DNA of 11,553 nucleotides from Hyphomicrobiaceae bacterium (GTDB lineage Bacteria; Pseudomonadota; Alphaproteobacteria; Rhizobiales; Hyphomicrobiaceae). The stretch covers positions 1 to 11,553 of the forward strand of contig JAJFHI010000407.1 of NCBI GenBank assembly GCA_021775715.1, read 5' to 3'. This document shows positions 1 to 7,063 of this stretch, piece by piece. Below the pieces are notes generated by a model. That model was given only the letters and a program-made list of their open reading frames with translations, was not told the origin of the DNA and did no database searches. Position 1 is the stretch's first letter. Each line of letters begins with the position of its first letter. The position numbers and the translations under genes are program-made.

Positions 1-282
1 CGGAACGTTCTCATCTCGCCAAGCGACCTGAACAGGATGGTTGCCATCGTTTGAAAGTCCCTCGATCGTTGTCACGGACTTTCCTGCAACCTCCCCAACC
101 GTCATAAGGCAGGAGCGTGTTGCAACACCGTCGACGTGCACAGTGCAAGCGCCACAAAGTCCGGCACCACAACCGTATTTTGTCCCGGTTAACCCGGCGA
201 TATCACGAATTGCCCAAAGAAGGTTCGTGTCATTCGGAGCATCAAGGGCGCGCTCCTCACCATTTATCTTTACCGTCGTCAT
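1..282 (-). CDS. [2Fe-2S] subunit of a molybdenum hydroxylase (aldehyde or isoquinoline oxidoreductase type), C-terminus outside window
   Basis: This is the N-terminal 94 residues of a small iron-sulfur subunit of the xanthine oxidase family, closest in feel to isoquinoline 1-oxidoreductase alpha (IorA) and aldehyde dehydrogenase iron-sulfur subunits. The plant-type ferredoxin domain is intact: C38-x4-C43-x2-C46 followed by C58 bind the first [2Fe-2S] cluster, within the run TKYGCGAGLCGACTVHVDG. The C-terminal helical domain with the second cluster lies beyond the left edge. The ATG at 280-282 is preceded by a good ribosome site (AGGAGAG). It is the last visible gene of the minus-strand operon, 82 bases after the 161-residue gene. 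The partner would be a molybdopterin large subunit, expected just outside. A role in oxidising the aldehyde made by the upstream alcohol dehydrogenase is inferred from position; the substrate is unknown. Confidence 0.9.
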   Translation of the reverse strand, partial: MTTVKINGEERALDAPNDTNLLWAIRDIAGLTGTKYGCGAGLCGACTVHVDGVATRSCLMTVGEVAGKSVTTIEGLSNDGNHPVQVAWRDENVP

Positions 283-364
283 AAAAACTCTCCTCTATGC
301 GATCAAGGAACGCCGACGCCATGTCACTCTTCTATGCGTCCGTGCATACATCCGTTCGAAACTT

Positions 365-850
365 CTAATCATCGTCCAACCCAGGTTTGCGCACGACCAA
401 TCCAATTCGGTACACATTATCAATTTTTCCGACGAGGTAAACGTACGTTGGTGGCTTGCCGGTCATTTCTATAGGCGGTTCATCATAAATTACGCGAACG
501 CGATTGGTAACAGCCATGTTGGCCATCAGCCTTCCCGTAGCGTTTACGTCTTTAAGACCGTTTTCTGGAAAATCTTCAAACGATATCGAACGAATTGGCC
601 GTCCAAGTCCGCGTCGAATTTGGAAGCGAACAATGCGCCGTTTTGTTTCGCCAACGTTTTGCCAGTTAACGATCTGTTTCATGCGCTCGTAGTCACGGGT
701 TTCAATTGCTTCTCGAATCACCCGAACCAATTCATCTGGTTTTCGTGGTAGCTCGGAGGAAAATGCGCTGGTTCCCGCCAAGATTACGGTTGCGGTGAGG
801 CCGGCAACAAAAAGTTGCCGGCCCCATCCATTGGCTAAGCCCTTAAACAT
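365..850 (-). CDS. exported hypothetical protein of the PQQ dehydrogenase operon
   Basis: This is a 161-residue protein that I do not recognise. Residues 1-30 look like a Sec signal peptide: a positive start (K3, R11), a hydrophobic stretch at about 12-28, and a likely cut near the serines at 31-32. The mature part is about 130 residues, rich in charge, with a predicted helical first half (ELVRVIREAIETRDYERMKQ) and a beta-like second half (TYVYLVGKIDNVYRIGLVV). There are no cysteines, so it is unlikely to carry haem or iron-sulfur clusters. The ATG lies only three bases after the stop of the PQQ dehydrogenase gene, and its AAGGG ribosome site sits inside the end of that gene, so the two are almost surely translated from one message. 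A periplasmic accessory role for the dehydrogenase (folding, metal or cofactor supply, or complex subunit) is inference from this coupling. Confidence 0.85.
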   Translation of the reverse strand: MFKGLANGWGRQLFVAGLTATVILAGTSAFSSELPRKPDELVRVIREAIETRDYERMKQIVNWQNVGETKRRIVRFQIRRGLGRPIRSISFEDFPENGLKDVNATGRLMANMAVTNRVRVIYDEPPIEMTGKPPTYVYLVGKIDNVYRIGLVVRKPGLDDD

Positions 851-853
851 GGA

Positions 854-2614
854 TTATTTACCCTTAAGAGCAAAGACCCAGATCGCGCCGCCTTGCGGCA
901 CTTTAGGAACGCGTCCCTTTGGCAGCATGTCCTTTAGTAGGCCTTGCATACGCTCGGCATCGACACCCCAACCAGATTGAACCGCGACGTACTGAACTCC
1001 ACCAACTTCGAAGGTAGAAGGTGCTCCGGTAATCCCTGAGTTCGTTGGATATTCCCAAAGCTTGTCGCCAGTCTTTGCATTAAAGGCACGGAACATTCTG
1101 TCACTTGTGCCACCGGTGAATATGAGGTTGCCGCCTGTTGAAAGCAACGGACCCCAGAATGGTGTGTCGTTGAACGAATGTGACCAAGCCATCTTACCTG
1201 TGTTCATGTCCCAGGCCTGCAATTGTCCGATTGGCACAGGCTTTTTGGTATCAACACTTGGATGGAAACGCAGCGATGACAGGATTACGTCGATTGGAAC
1301 ACCGATGTAAAGTTCACCAGGATCGCGCTCTTCAAGTGGAACACCACCATATTCCGAACAAAGGTTGATGTGGGCTGGGATGTAGAACAGACCTGTGTCC
1401 GGGTTGTATGCTTCCGGTGGCCAATCTTTACCGCCCCACAAACTTGGGCAGAACGTAGCTTTCTTGTTTACACCTGGCGTCTTGGCCGGGTCATAGGATG
1501 GACGTCCTGTTTTCTGATCAATCTTTGTAAACGCATCATTGCGAACGTATGGGTCAGCCTTGACGAATTTTATTGGGCCTTCCGCAGTCCGCTCTAGCGT
1601 CCAGATATATCCGTTACGCCCAGCGTGAACGAGCGCTTTTACTTTCTTGCCGTCGCGATTGATATCCATCAACAACGGAGCTGAAACTTCATCCCAATCC
1701 CAGGCATCATTCCAATGGTATTGGTGGTGCCCTTTGATTTTACCTGTGGTGATATCAAGTGCGACAACTGACGTTGTGTAGAGATTATCGCCAGGACGTG
1801 TATCAGGCATCCAAGGGCCGCCGTTACCCGTGCCTATATAGATTAGGCCGGAGCTAGCATCATAGTTGCCCTGCATCCAGATAGAACCACCACCGACCTT
1901 CCAGCTATCACCCTTCCAGGTATCGTGACCTTCTTCACCAGGACCTGGAATGGTGAAAGTTTTCCAAACTTCCGCACCGGTCTCAGCATCTAGCGCCGTA
2001 ACATAGCCGCGGATACCGTACTCACCACCTGAAACACCTGTGATGATCTTACCGTTAGCTGCAAGCAGCGACAGGGTCGAGTAGTACCCATCCTTATAGT
2101 CGCCTGCCTTCACATCCCACACGACCTTGCCAGTCTTCGCGTCAAGAGCGACGACACCTGCGTCAACCGTCGCCATATAGACTTTGTCACCGTAAAGAGC
2201 GACGCCACGATTGGTTGGATGGAGTTGTTTCAGATCACCTGGGAGTTTACGGACATATCGCCAGATTTCAGTACCGCTAACAGCATCAAGTGCGAGAACC
2301 TGATTTTGCGGTGTTGAAACATACATGATGCCGTCGTTGACCATCGGCGGCGCCTGGTGGCCCTCACTGACACCCGTTGAGTAGCTCCACACAGGGACAA
2401 GGTCTTTTACGTTGTCCGAGTTAATTTTCTTAAGCTTACTATGGCCCCAGCCTTCATAGTTGCCACGCCACGTCAGCCAGTTTTTCGCTTCAGGGTTTTT
2501 CAATCTAGCGTCAGTGACTGGGTTATACGGGGCCTTGCCTCCGCTATCAGCAACCGCTGAGGTCACCAATCCGCCAGCCGCGAGCGCCATGATCGCAGTT
2601 GAAAGAACTCTCAT
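854..2614 (-). CDS. PQQ-dependent alcohol dehydrogenase, methanol/ethanol family, predicted lanthanide type
   Basis: This is a 586-residue periplasmic quinoprotein (signal peptide about 1-22, ending AVA-DS) with the eight-bladed propeller of methanol and ethanol dehydrogenases. It lacks a cytochrome domain, so it is a type I enzyme. Expected cofactor residues are visible by alignment from memory with MxaF: E198 (SGGEYGIRGY), N264 (GTGNGGPW), R333 (HAGRNGY), W246 under the PQQ ring, and the catalytic Asp D306 in the run NDAWDWDEV. D308, two residues after D306, matches the extra Asp of XoxF- and PedH-type lanthanide enzymes; the calcium enzyme MxaF has Ala there. C389 and C419 match a conserved disulfide. 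The vicinal Cys-Cys near the active site is absent: L131-H-P-T precedes NRG where CCDxxNRG is usual. The start is set by an AGGAGG site. It follows the Rieske gene by 62 bases. The substrate cannot be read from the sequence. Confidence 0.95.
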   Translation of the reverse strand: MRVLSTAIMALAAGGLVTSAVADSGGKAPYNPVTDARLKNPEAKNWLTWRGNYEGWGHSKLKKINSDNVKDLVPVWSYSTGVSEGHQAPPMVNDGIMYVSTPQNQVLALDAVSGTEIWRYVRKLPGDLKQLHPTNRGVALYGDKVYMATVDAGVVALDAKTGKVVWDVKAGDYKDGYYSTLSLLAANGKIITGVSGGEYGIRGYVTALDAETGAEVWKTFTIPGPGEEGHDTWKGDSWKVGGGSIWMQGNYDASSGLIYIGTGNGGPWMPDTRPGDNLYTTSVVALDITTGKIKGHHQYHWNDAWDWDEVSAPLLMDINRDGKKVKALVHAGRNGYIWTLERTAEGPIKFVKADPYVRNDAFTKIDQKTGRPSYDPAKTPGVNKKATFCPSLWGGKDWPPEAYNPDTGLFYIPAHINLCSEYGGVPLEERDPGELYIGVPIDVILSSLRFHPSVDTKKPVPIGQLQAWDMNTGKMAWSHSFNDTPFWGPLLSTGGNLIFTGGTSDRMFRAFNAKTGDKLWEYPTNSGITGAPSTFEVGGVQYVAVQSGWGVDAERMQGLLKDMLPKGRVPKVPQGGAIWVFALKGK

Positions 2615-2676
2615 AAATATTTCCTCCTTTTATTGTCGATCGATTAATTATTTTTGTTGTGTTTCAAAGTTAGCCG

Positions 2677-3312
2677 TTAAGTTGTTGCTCCTCCTGGCGT
2701 GTCAGTGAAACCTGCTTTAGCGATGACAAACCCATCGCCGTCGAGACCGAGCGGGACCATCGGCAATTGCCTTTGTGCTGGGCCTGTCATCACAGTGCCT
2801 CCCGTGAGGGCCGCAAATTCCGTTAGGTGACAGTGGCACCGCAGATGCCGTTCTTCGACTTTCCATGCCTTAATTGTACATGCGCGATGCGTACAAATCG
2901 CCGAATAAGCGAGTACGCCTTCAACACTAAGCTCGCGTGTAGAAGCTTCCATTTCATCAGGGTTTAATCGCAGCACCAACAACCGGTTCTGCCGGTTTTT
3001 ACGGCGTAGCACTTCGTTTTTGGGGTCAAACGGAAAAGCCTCAATCGGCTTTGCTGTTTCTGAGAGCATCTCTGGGCGCAACATTTTGCCCTTAAATTCA
3101 CCCTTAATAATTTGGATGCGATCACCGGCTTGCGCGAAAAGTTTATTTGGCGCGACCGCTTCGGCTTCAGCTTCAGCTTCAGCTTCAGCGCGGACGACAT
3201 GAGGCAAACCAACGACAGTGGCAGCAGCTCCAACAATCAAGGTTCGACGGTCGACCAATAATTGCTTACCGCTGACCGACGATTTTTCGACTGTCCACTT
3301 CACCACGAGCAC
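2677..3312 (-). CDS. exported Rieske [2Fe-2S] protein, bc1-like, with Tat signal
   Basis: This 211-residue protein carries one Rieske cluster. Box I is C140-T-H142-R-A-C145 and box II is C159-H-C161-H162. The cluster ligands are C140, H142, C159 and H162; C145 and C161 can form the disulfide typical of high-potential bc1 Rieske domains rather than of dioxygenase ferredoxins. GPAQRQLP at 178-185 is the usual proline loop. Residues 21-40 form a Tat-like signal (DRRTLIVGAAATVVGLP), as expected for a folded cofactor protein, and the segment could also remain as a membrane anchor. It is followed by an Ala-Glu repeat (residues 42-52) encoded by a six-base repeat. The start is a GTG with an AAGGGGA site just before it; a second GTG lies two codons later. 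It is the first gene of the operon. A role as electron carrier for the downstream quinoprotein is inferred; no bc1 genes are adjacent. Confidence 0.9.
   Translation of the reverse strand: MLVVKWTVEKSSVSGKQLLVDRRTLIVGAAATVVGLPHVVRAEAEAEAEAEAVAPNKLFAQAGDRIQIIKGEFKGKMLRPEMLSETAKPIEAFPFDPKNEVLRRKNRQNRLLVLRLNPDEMEASTRELSVEGVLAYSAICTHRACTIKAWKVEERHLRCHCHLTEFAALTGGTVMTGPAQRQLPMVPLGLDGDGFVIAKAGFTDTPGGATT
3158..3187. repeat. hexanucleotide repeat inside the Rieske gene
   Basis: Five tandem GCTTCR units lie here, the first being GCTTCG and the other four GCTTCA. They encode alternating Ala and Glu on the minus strand directly after the Tat signal. Slippage would change the linker by two residues per unit without breaking the frame. 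Confidence 0.9.
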
Positions 3313-3679
3313 TATCCCCTTCGGTTTTCTTTAGGTCCTGCAAAATCCAACAAGATCACGCCTTAGTTCACGTCCTCACCAGCGCATTTGCGGCGAGCCG
3401 GTTCCCTCAGCGGCTTGGTGGTAAATATTAATTACCTTTTTTTCATCTAGCGCAAGGATAATTTTCTTTACCTTTACGTCAATGCTGGGCCGAAAATATG
3501 ATTAAACCCGAGGAAATAGCGGTCAAAGGCACGAAAAACTGTGTGAAAATGAGGTTCCCGCGCTGCCAAAACCGCAGCTTCACATTGGTCAATTATCTTG
3601 TTATTTCGCGCCGCCGGACGCGATGAACACGCAAACTCGCCCGCATTCAAGGACATGCATCGACGATTTTAAGTAAGCT
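3313..3679. other. non-coding leader and spacer upstream of the Rieske operon
   Basis: No convincing gene is seen here. One 60-codon minus-strand frame (3474-3656) matches nothing I know and has no clear ribosome site. The part nearest the operon (about 3420-3480) is AT-rich and holds the dyad and direct repeats listed separately, so it is the likely promoter zone for the minus-strand operon. Confidence 0.5.
3420..3475 (-). promoter_or_regulatory. candidate control region of the Rieske-PQQ operon
   Basis: A dyad GGTAA-N7-TTACC lies at 3420-3436. The octamer TTACCTTT occurs twice in the same orientation, at 3432-3439 and 3468-3475. The segment is AT-rich and about 110-160 bases upstream of the Rieske GTG. 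A poor -35/-10 pair (TTGCGC and TAATAT on the minus strand, 19-base spacing) falls within it. Binding by any regulator is inference. The dyad followed by seven T could also act as a weak plus-strand terminator. Confidence 0.3.
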
Positions 3680-3940
3680 GAAGCTGCATCGCGCGCCCCG
3701 TAAACTCCGCTGAACAAGCGGGGTGCAGCCTTCACTCAGCGTGATGGGATTGTCGATATTTATTGGCAAGGCGGAACGATAGCGCCAAAGCGAGCGCCTA
3801 TCTTTGTCAATCTCATTCCGTCGAATGCCGGGAAGCGGCGTTAACATCAATGGACCACCTTCGGGTGATTTCCAGATTCGAATATCCAAAGAGAAGGTCG
3901 CTAATGTGACGGGGTCGACATAGGCCGGGATGTTTATCAT
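3680..3940 (-). pseudogene. N-terminal fragment of a threonine-synthase-like PLP enzyme
   Basis: A 97-codon frame starting at 3940 reads, over residues 6-87, like the N-terminal region of alphaproteobacterial threonine-synthase-type enzymes. Typical blocks are YVDPVTLATF, GGPLMLTPLPGI, SLWRYRSALP and ITLSEGCTPLVQRSLRGARC. The similarity stops at about 3680, just before the place where such proteins carry the lysine that binds pyridoxal phosphate; the last ten residues are unrelated. Over 300 residues of the family are missing, so no enzyme can be made. The start is also doubtful, because family members usually begin a little earlier. I take it as debris left in the spacer between two divergent units. 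The family call is from memory of the motif pattern. Confidence 0.6.
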
Positions 3941-4058
3941 TCCTAAGAGTCACCGGGAAAATTGTTGCGCAAAACAACAGCAGGCATGAGACGCACATAG
4001 CCAGTTATTTATGTAGTCTCCTTATCAATCGTGTTGCTCGAGTTGGCTGCGAAGATTA

Positions 4059-4085
4059 TTGTGCGACTTTTAGCAACGCTATAGC
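4059..4085 (+). promoter_or_regulatory. weak candidate promoter for the NosR-like gene
   Basis: A TTGTGC box (4059-4064) and a TATAGC box (4080-4085) are spaced by 15 bases, about 70 bases before the ATG at 4156. The match is partial and the spacing short, so this is only a candidate. Confidence 0.25.
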
Positions 4086-4155
4086 ATGAACCAAAAACAA
4101 CAACATTGGCGATGGATACACCAGCCTCTGCTGAGCCGACATTGCGGGAACTTGA

Positions 4156-6351
4156 ATGCATTCTTTTAAAAATTTTTATGCCGTTTGCAATTTTTTCCTG
4201 CACATCTGTTTAGCTCTCGCCACGCTTACTCTTTCGGCAATGACGTCGACTGTGCGTGTGTTAGCGGCAGCATCGGACACGAGCCGAACAGATCGAATAG
4301 AAGCAGAAATCAAGCACATGTATGGGGTTTATGGTGTCGTCGAGGTTGGCGCCCGAGAAAGAATCGAAAATTCAATTGACGCTCCGTGGGTCTGGCCTGT
4401 CCTTCACCAGAGGAAAGTGATTGGTTACGCTTTTAATACACTCGAAATTGCACCTTTGCCCGGCTTCTCAGGCCAACCGATCGAATTGCTCGTCGCCATT
4501 AATGTGGACGGCACATATCGAGACGTCAGAGTATTAAGTCACAAGGAGCCGATGTTCGTCGACGGATACATGGACGAAACCATGGATGCATTCGCTGAGC
4601 AATACAAAGGCAAACACGTCAAAGATCGGATCAAAGTCGTTACGCGGGGCAAGGGCGCGCGACGTGTTCGAGGGAAAGCTTATGTCGATGGAATTACCAC
4701 GGCCACTATCTCAGTTGAAGTTCTCAATGACTCTGTTATCCAATCTGCGATTGAAATCGCGGGCACCAAAATCAAAGGCTTTCGACGTGTCGTGCCGGCC
4801 AAAGTGAACCAAGCACACTTTGAAGCGGTGACTTGGTCCGACCTGATACAATCCGAATGGATCGCGGAACAAAGGTTTACAGCGGGCGAAGTCTACGACG
4901 CGTTTGATGGATCAAGACATGCTTTTCGATCTGACGAACGCATCAACGATCCGACAACCACGTTCTCGGAATTGGGAGTCGTACAAGTCAACGTCCCCTC
5001 AATCGGGAGATATTTGCTTGGCGAGCAAGGATATCGAAAGCTGACCAAGCGGTCCTTGAAGCCCGGTGATAGTGCAATCTTGGTTTTCTCAAACGGTCCG
5101 TACTCCTTTCTAGGAAAGGACTTCGTCCCAAGTACAGCGCCGGAAAGACTTCACATCCGTCAAGGTGAGCAGACGATCGAAGTCCAAGATCTAAATTTCT
5201 ACAACTTTCTCAAGCCATCGTGGCCGGCAGAAATGCCCGCGTACAAGGAAGTGAAGCTTTTACGCATAAGTGCATTCGAAGCCTTTGACCCATCACAGCC
5301 TTGGGATTTACATCTGAATGTCGTCCGCGGCAGGAACCAACTAACTGACGGCGTCACACGCTCGTTTCCATTGCGTTACAATTTGCCACAAAAATTTTTT
5401 GTAAAACAAGAGGCCCGTGCCGATCAATCCGATGTAACAACGCCATTGTGGTTGCGGTTATGGATGGACCGTTGGGTCGAAATCGTTTTTCTTCTGGCAG
5501 GACTGATACTTCTAACAGCCGTCATACTCACACCAGCACGCTTCACGAAGAAAGCGCAACATTTTGAATACTTCCGTTGGGCATTCTTGCTTTATACAAT
5601 CGGTTTCATAGGGTATTTCACTCAAGGTCAACTTTCTGTCACTCTTCTCTTTACTGTCGCACAAAGTATTTTTAACACCTCTGCGATGACCGGCCTGCTA
5701 CTTGATCCCATCCTCTGTATTCTCGGCGTTTACACGCTCGTCACTCTATTTGTTTGGGGGCGCGGATTTTTCTGCGGCTGGCTTTGTCCGTTTGGAGCCA
5801 TGCAGGAAGTGATGGGTTGGATCGGTGAAAAACTGAGGCTTCCCCAAGTGAGAATCTCTTGGATGACCCACAGCCACGCGAATAAGTTAAAGTATGTGAT
5901 CTTCCTCGGACTTATCGTGACGTCTGTCTTTTCTCTCACGAAAGCTGAAGTATTAGCCGAAGTCGAACCCTTCAAAACCGCTCTGACCATGAGCTTCGAA
6001 AGATCATGGCCCTTCGTCGCTTACGCGGTATTATTGCTTATTGCGTCCATGTTCGTGCACAAATTTTTCTGTCGCTATATTTGCCCGCTTGGGGCAGCCC
6101 TCGCCATTGTCGGAAAATTCCGTGCAATAGATTCAATCCCTCGTCGCAAGGAATGCGGTAGCCCTTGCCAACTGTGTTCGGTACGTTGCGGGATTAACGC
6201 TATCAAACCGACAGGTGAGATCGACTATGACGAGTGTGTGCAATGCTACGAATGCGTTGTGATCCACGATGATGAGAAAGAATGCGTTCCGTTGATACAA
6301 CGGGCGAAGAGGACGATCCGCCCGACGACTTCGGCGCCATCGGTGGTCTAA
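4156..6351 (+). CDS. NosR/NirI-family membrane flavo-iron-sulfur protein
   Basis: This 731-residue protein has the full NosR/NirI layout and typical length. An N-terminal hydrophobic signal (about 10-38) leads into a periplasmic FMN-binding domain with D178-G-I-T-T-A-T184. That fits the ApbE flavinylation pattern Dxx(S/T)gAT except that the usual Gly is Thr; T184 would carry the flavin. About five membrane segments follow from residue 441. Two CxxxCP motifs, C540-C544-P545 and C639-C643-P644, are of the polyferredoxin type. The cytoplasmic tail has two cysteine clusters, C667/C671/C674/C678 and C694/C697/C700 with C710, suited to two [4Fe-4S] clusters. The ATG has a GGGAA site six bases upstream. 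Family members move electrons between quinols and the periplasm or support copper reductases, but no nosZ or nirS lies here. Divergent placement beside the PQQ operon suggests a link to it; this is inferred. Confidence 0.9.
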   Translation: MHSFKNFYAVCNFFLHICLALATLTLSAMTSTVRVLAAASDTSRTDRIEAEIKHMYGVYGVVEVGARERIENSIDAPWVWPVLHQRKVIGYAFNTLEIAPLPGFSGQPIELLVAINVDGTYRDVRVLSHKEPMFVDGYMDETMDAFAEQYKGKHVKDRIKVVTRGKGARRVRGKAYVDGITTATISVEVLNDSVIQSAIEIAGTKIKGFRRVVPAKVNQAHFEAVTWSDLIQSEWIAEQRFTAGEVYDAFDGSRHAFRSDERINDPTTTFSELGVVQVNVPSIGRYLLGEQGYRKLTKRSLKPGDSAILVFSNGPYSFLGKDFVPSTAPERLHIRQGEQTIEVQDLNFYNFLKPSWPAEMPAYKEVKLLRISAFEAFDPSQPWDLHLNVVRGRNQLTDGVTRSFPLRYNLPQKFFVKQEARADQSDVTTPLWLRLWMDRWVEIVFLLAGLILLTAVILTPARFTKKAQHFEYFRWAFLLYTIGFIGYFTQGQLSVTLLFTVAQSIFNTSAMTGLLLDPILCILGVYTLVTLFVWGRGFFCGWLCPFGAMQEVMGWIGEKLRLPQVRISWMTHSHANKLKYVIFLGLIVTSVFSLTKAEVLAEVEPFKTALTMSFERSWPFVAYAVLLLIASMFVHKFFCRYICPLGAALAIVGKFRAIDSIPRRKECGSPCQLCSVRCGINAIKPTGEIDYDECVQCYECVVIHDDEKECVPLIQRAKRTIRPTTSAPSVV

Positions 6352-6564
6352 TCTTCACCACGATTTCATTCGAGCAGCAACCAAGATTTGACTCGCGCGC
6401 ACATAGGCTGATCAAAGAAAACTATCCTCTATCGACGGCACAACGTTGCTAAGCTGCAATCTGTTCTTCTGGCCAGGATAAAAACTTGTGTGTGATAACC
6501 TAAGGAGACGAGGCCCGGACTGTGAAGCGAAGCAATCGGCATATCAAGTAACAGGTGTCCAGAC

Positions 6565-7035
6565 ATGAAGACGAATTTACAGATCATCTTGCTGTGTCTC
6601 ATTGTTGGGATCAGTCAGTCTCCAGGTCGCGGCCTCTCGGCGGAGACGCAGATTAACGACGAAGCCTTGGCCAGTCCGAAAAAGCAAGTTGTGCAGGTGA
6701 TCCAAGCTGCGATCCAGCTAAGGCCACGTGAGCCGGGAGCTTTCGAAAGCGTTTCTGTCAACCTAGACTTAGAAAATGTCACTGCATCCGAGATCACGAT
6801 CACTGGATACGATATTGATGCTGTTGATGAAGCGGTAATGACAATCAACGGAAATGAAATCGGTCTTCCACCCGAGATCATCGCGGATATGGGAGGGAGT
6901 ACGGTCACGTTCCCATTGCCTCTCACGGTCTTGAAGCAGGGAAACAATGAGATTGGCTTTTTGTTTTCTAAGGCGGTCGGTGGAACGTCCGGGTTTGCAA
7001 TCTACGATTTGAAGGTAGTTCTGCACCGACAGTAA
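6565..7035 (+). CDS. small exported beta-rich protein downstream of the NosR-like gene
   Basis: This is a 156-residue protein without a family I can name. Residues 1-26 are a Sec signal (K3, hydrophobic 6-17, cut near LSA-ET). The mature part alternates hydrophobic and polar residues as in a beta sandwich, with VNLDLENVTASEITITGYD, an INGNEIGLPP turn, and LKQGNNEIGF near the end. The last pattern (Lx-G-N-x-I-x-F) resembles jelly-roll and carbohydrate-binding-like domains, which is only a fold guess. The mature part has no cysteine. The ATG at 6565 has a modest AGGTG site. It lies 213 bases after the NosR-like gene on the same strand with no clear terminator between, so co-transcription is possible. 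It ends about 30 bases before the insertion sequence. Function unknown. Confidence 0.8.
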   Translation: MKTNLQIILLCLIVGISQSPGRGLSAETQINDEALASPKKQVVQVIQAAIQLRPREPGAFESVSVNLDLENVTASEITITGYDIDAVDEAVMTINGNEIGLPPEIIADMGGSTVTFPLPLTVLKQGNNEIGFLFSKAVGGTSGFAIYDLKVVLHRQ

Positions 7036-7063
7036 TCGGAACGCGAGGTGGCTGAACAGTGGA

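Noticed and set aside
41..751. Long plus-strand frame of 236 codons
   Set aside because: It is the reverse shadow of the [2Fe-2S] subunit and the 161-residue gene, both of which have ribosome sites and recognisable features.
3474..3656. 60-codon minus-strand frame in the operon leader
   Set aside because: No ribosome site, no recognisable motif, and no continuity with the threonine-synthase fragment beside it.
6522..6551. Ten-codon GTG frame after a GGAG-like site, as a possible leader peptide for the small exported protein
   Set aside because: The ribosome site is 13 bases away, the peptide has no regulatory codon run, and no attenuator hairpin is seen.
6968..7063. Transposase frame continuing beyond the left end of the insertion sequence
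   Set aside because: Run-through caused by loss of the normal stop; this stretch overlaps the end of the small exported gene on the other strand and does not read like IS6 protein.
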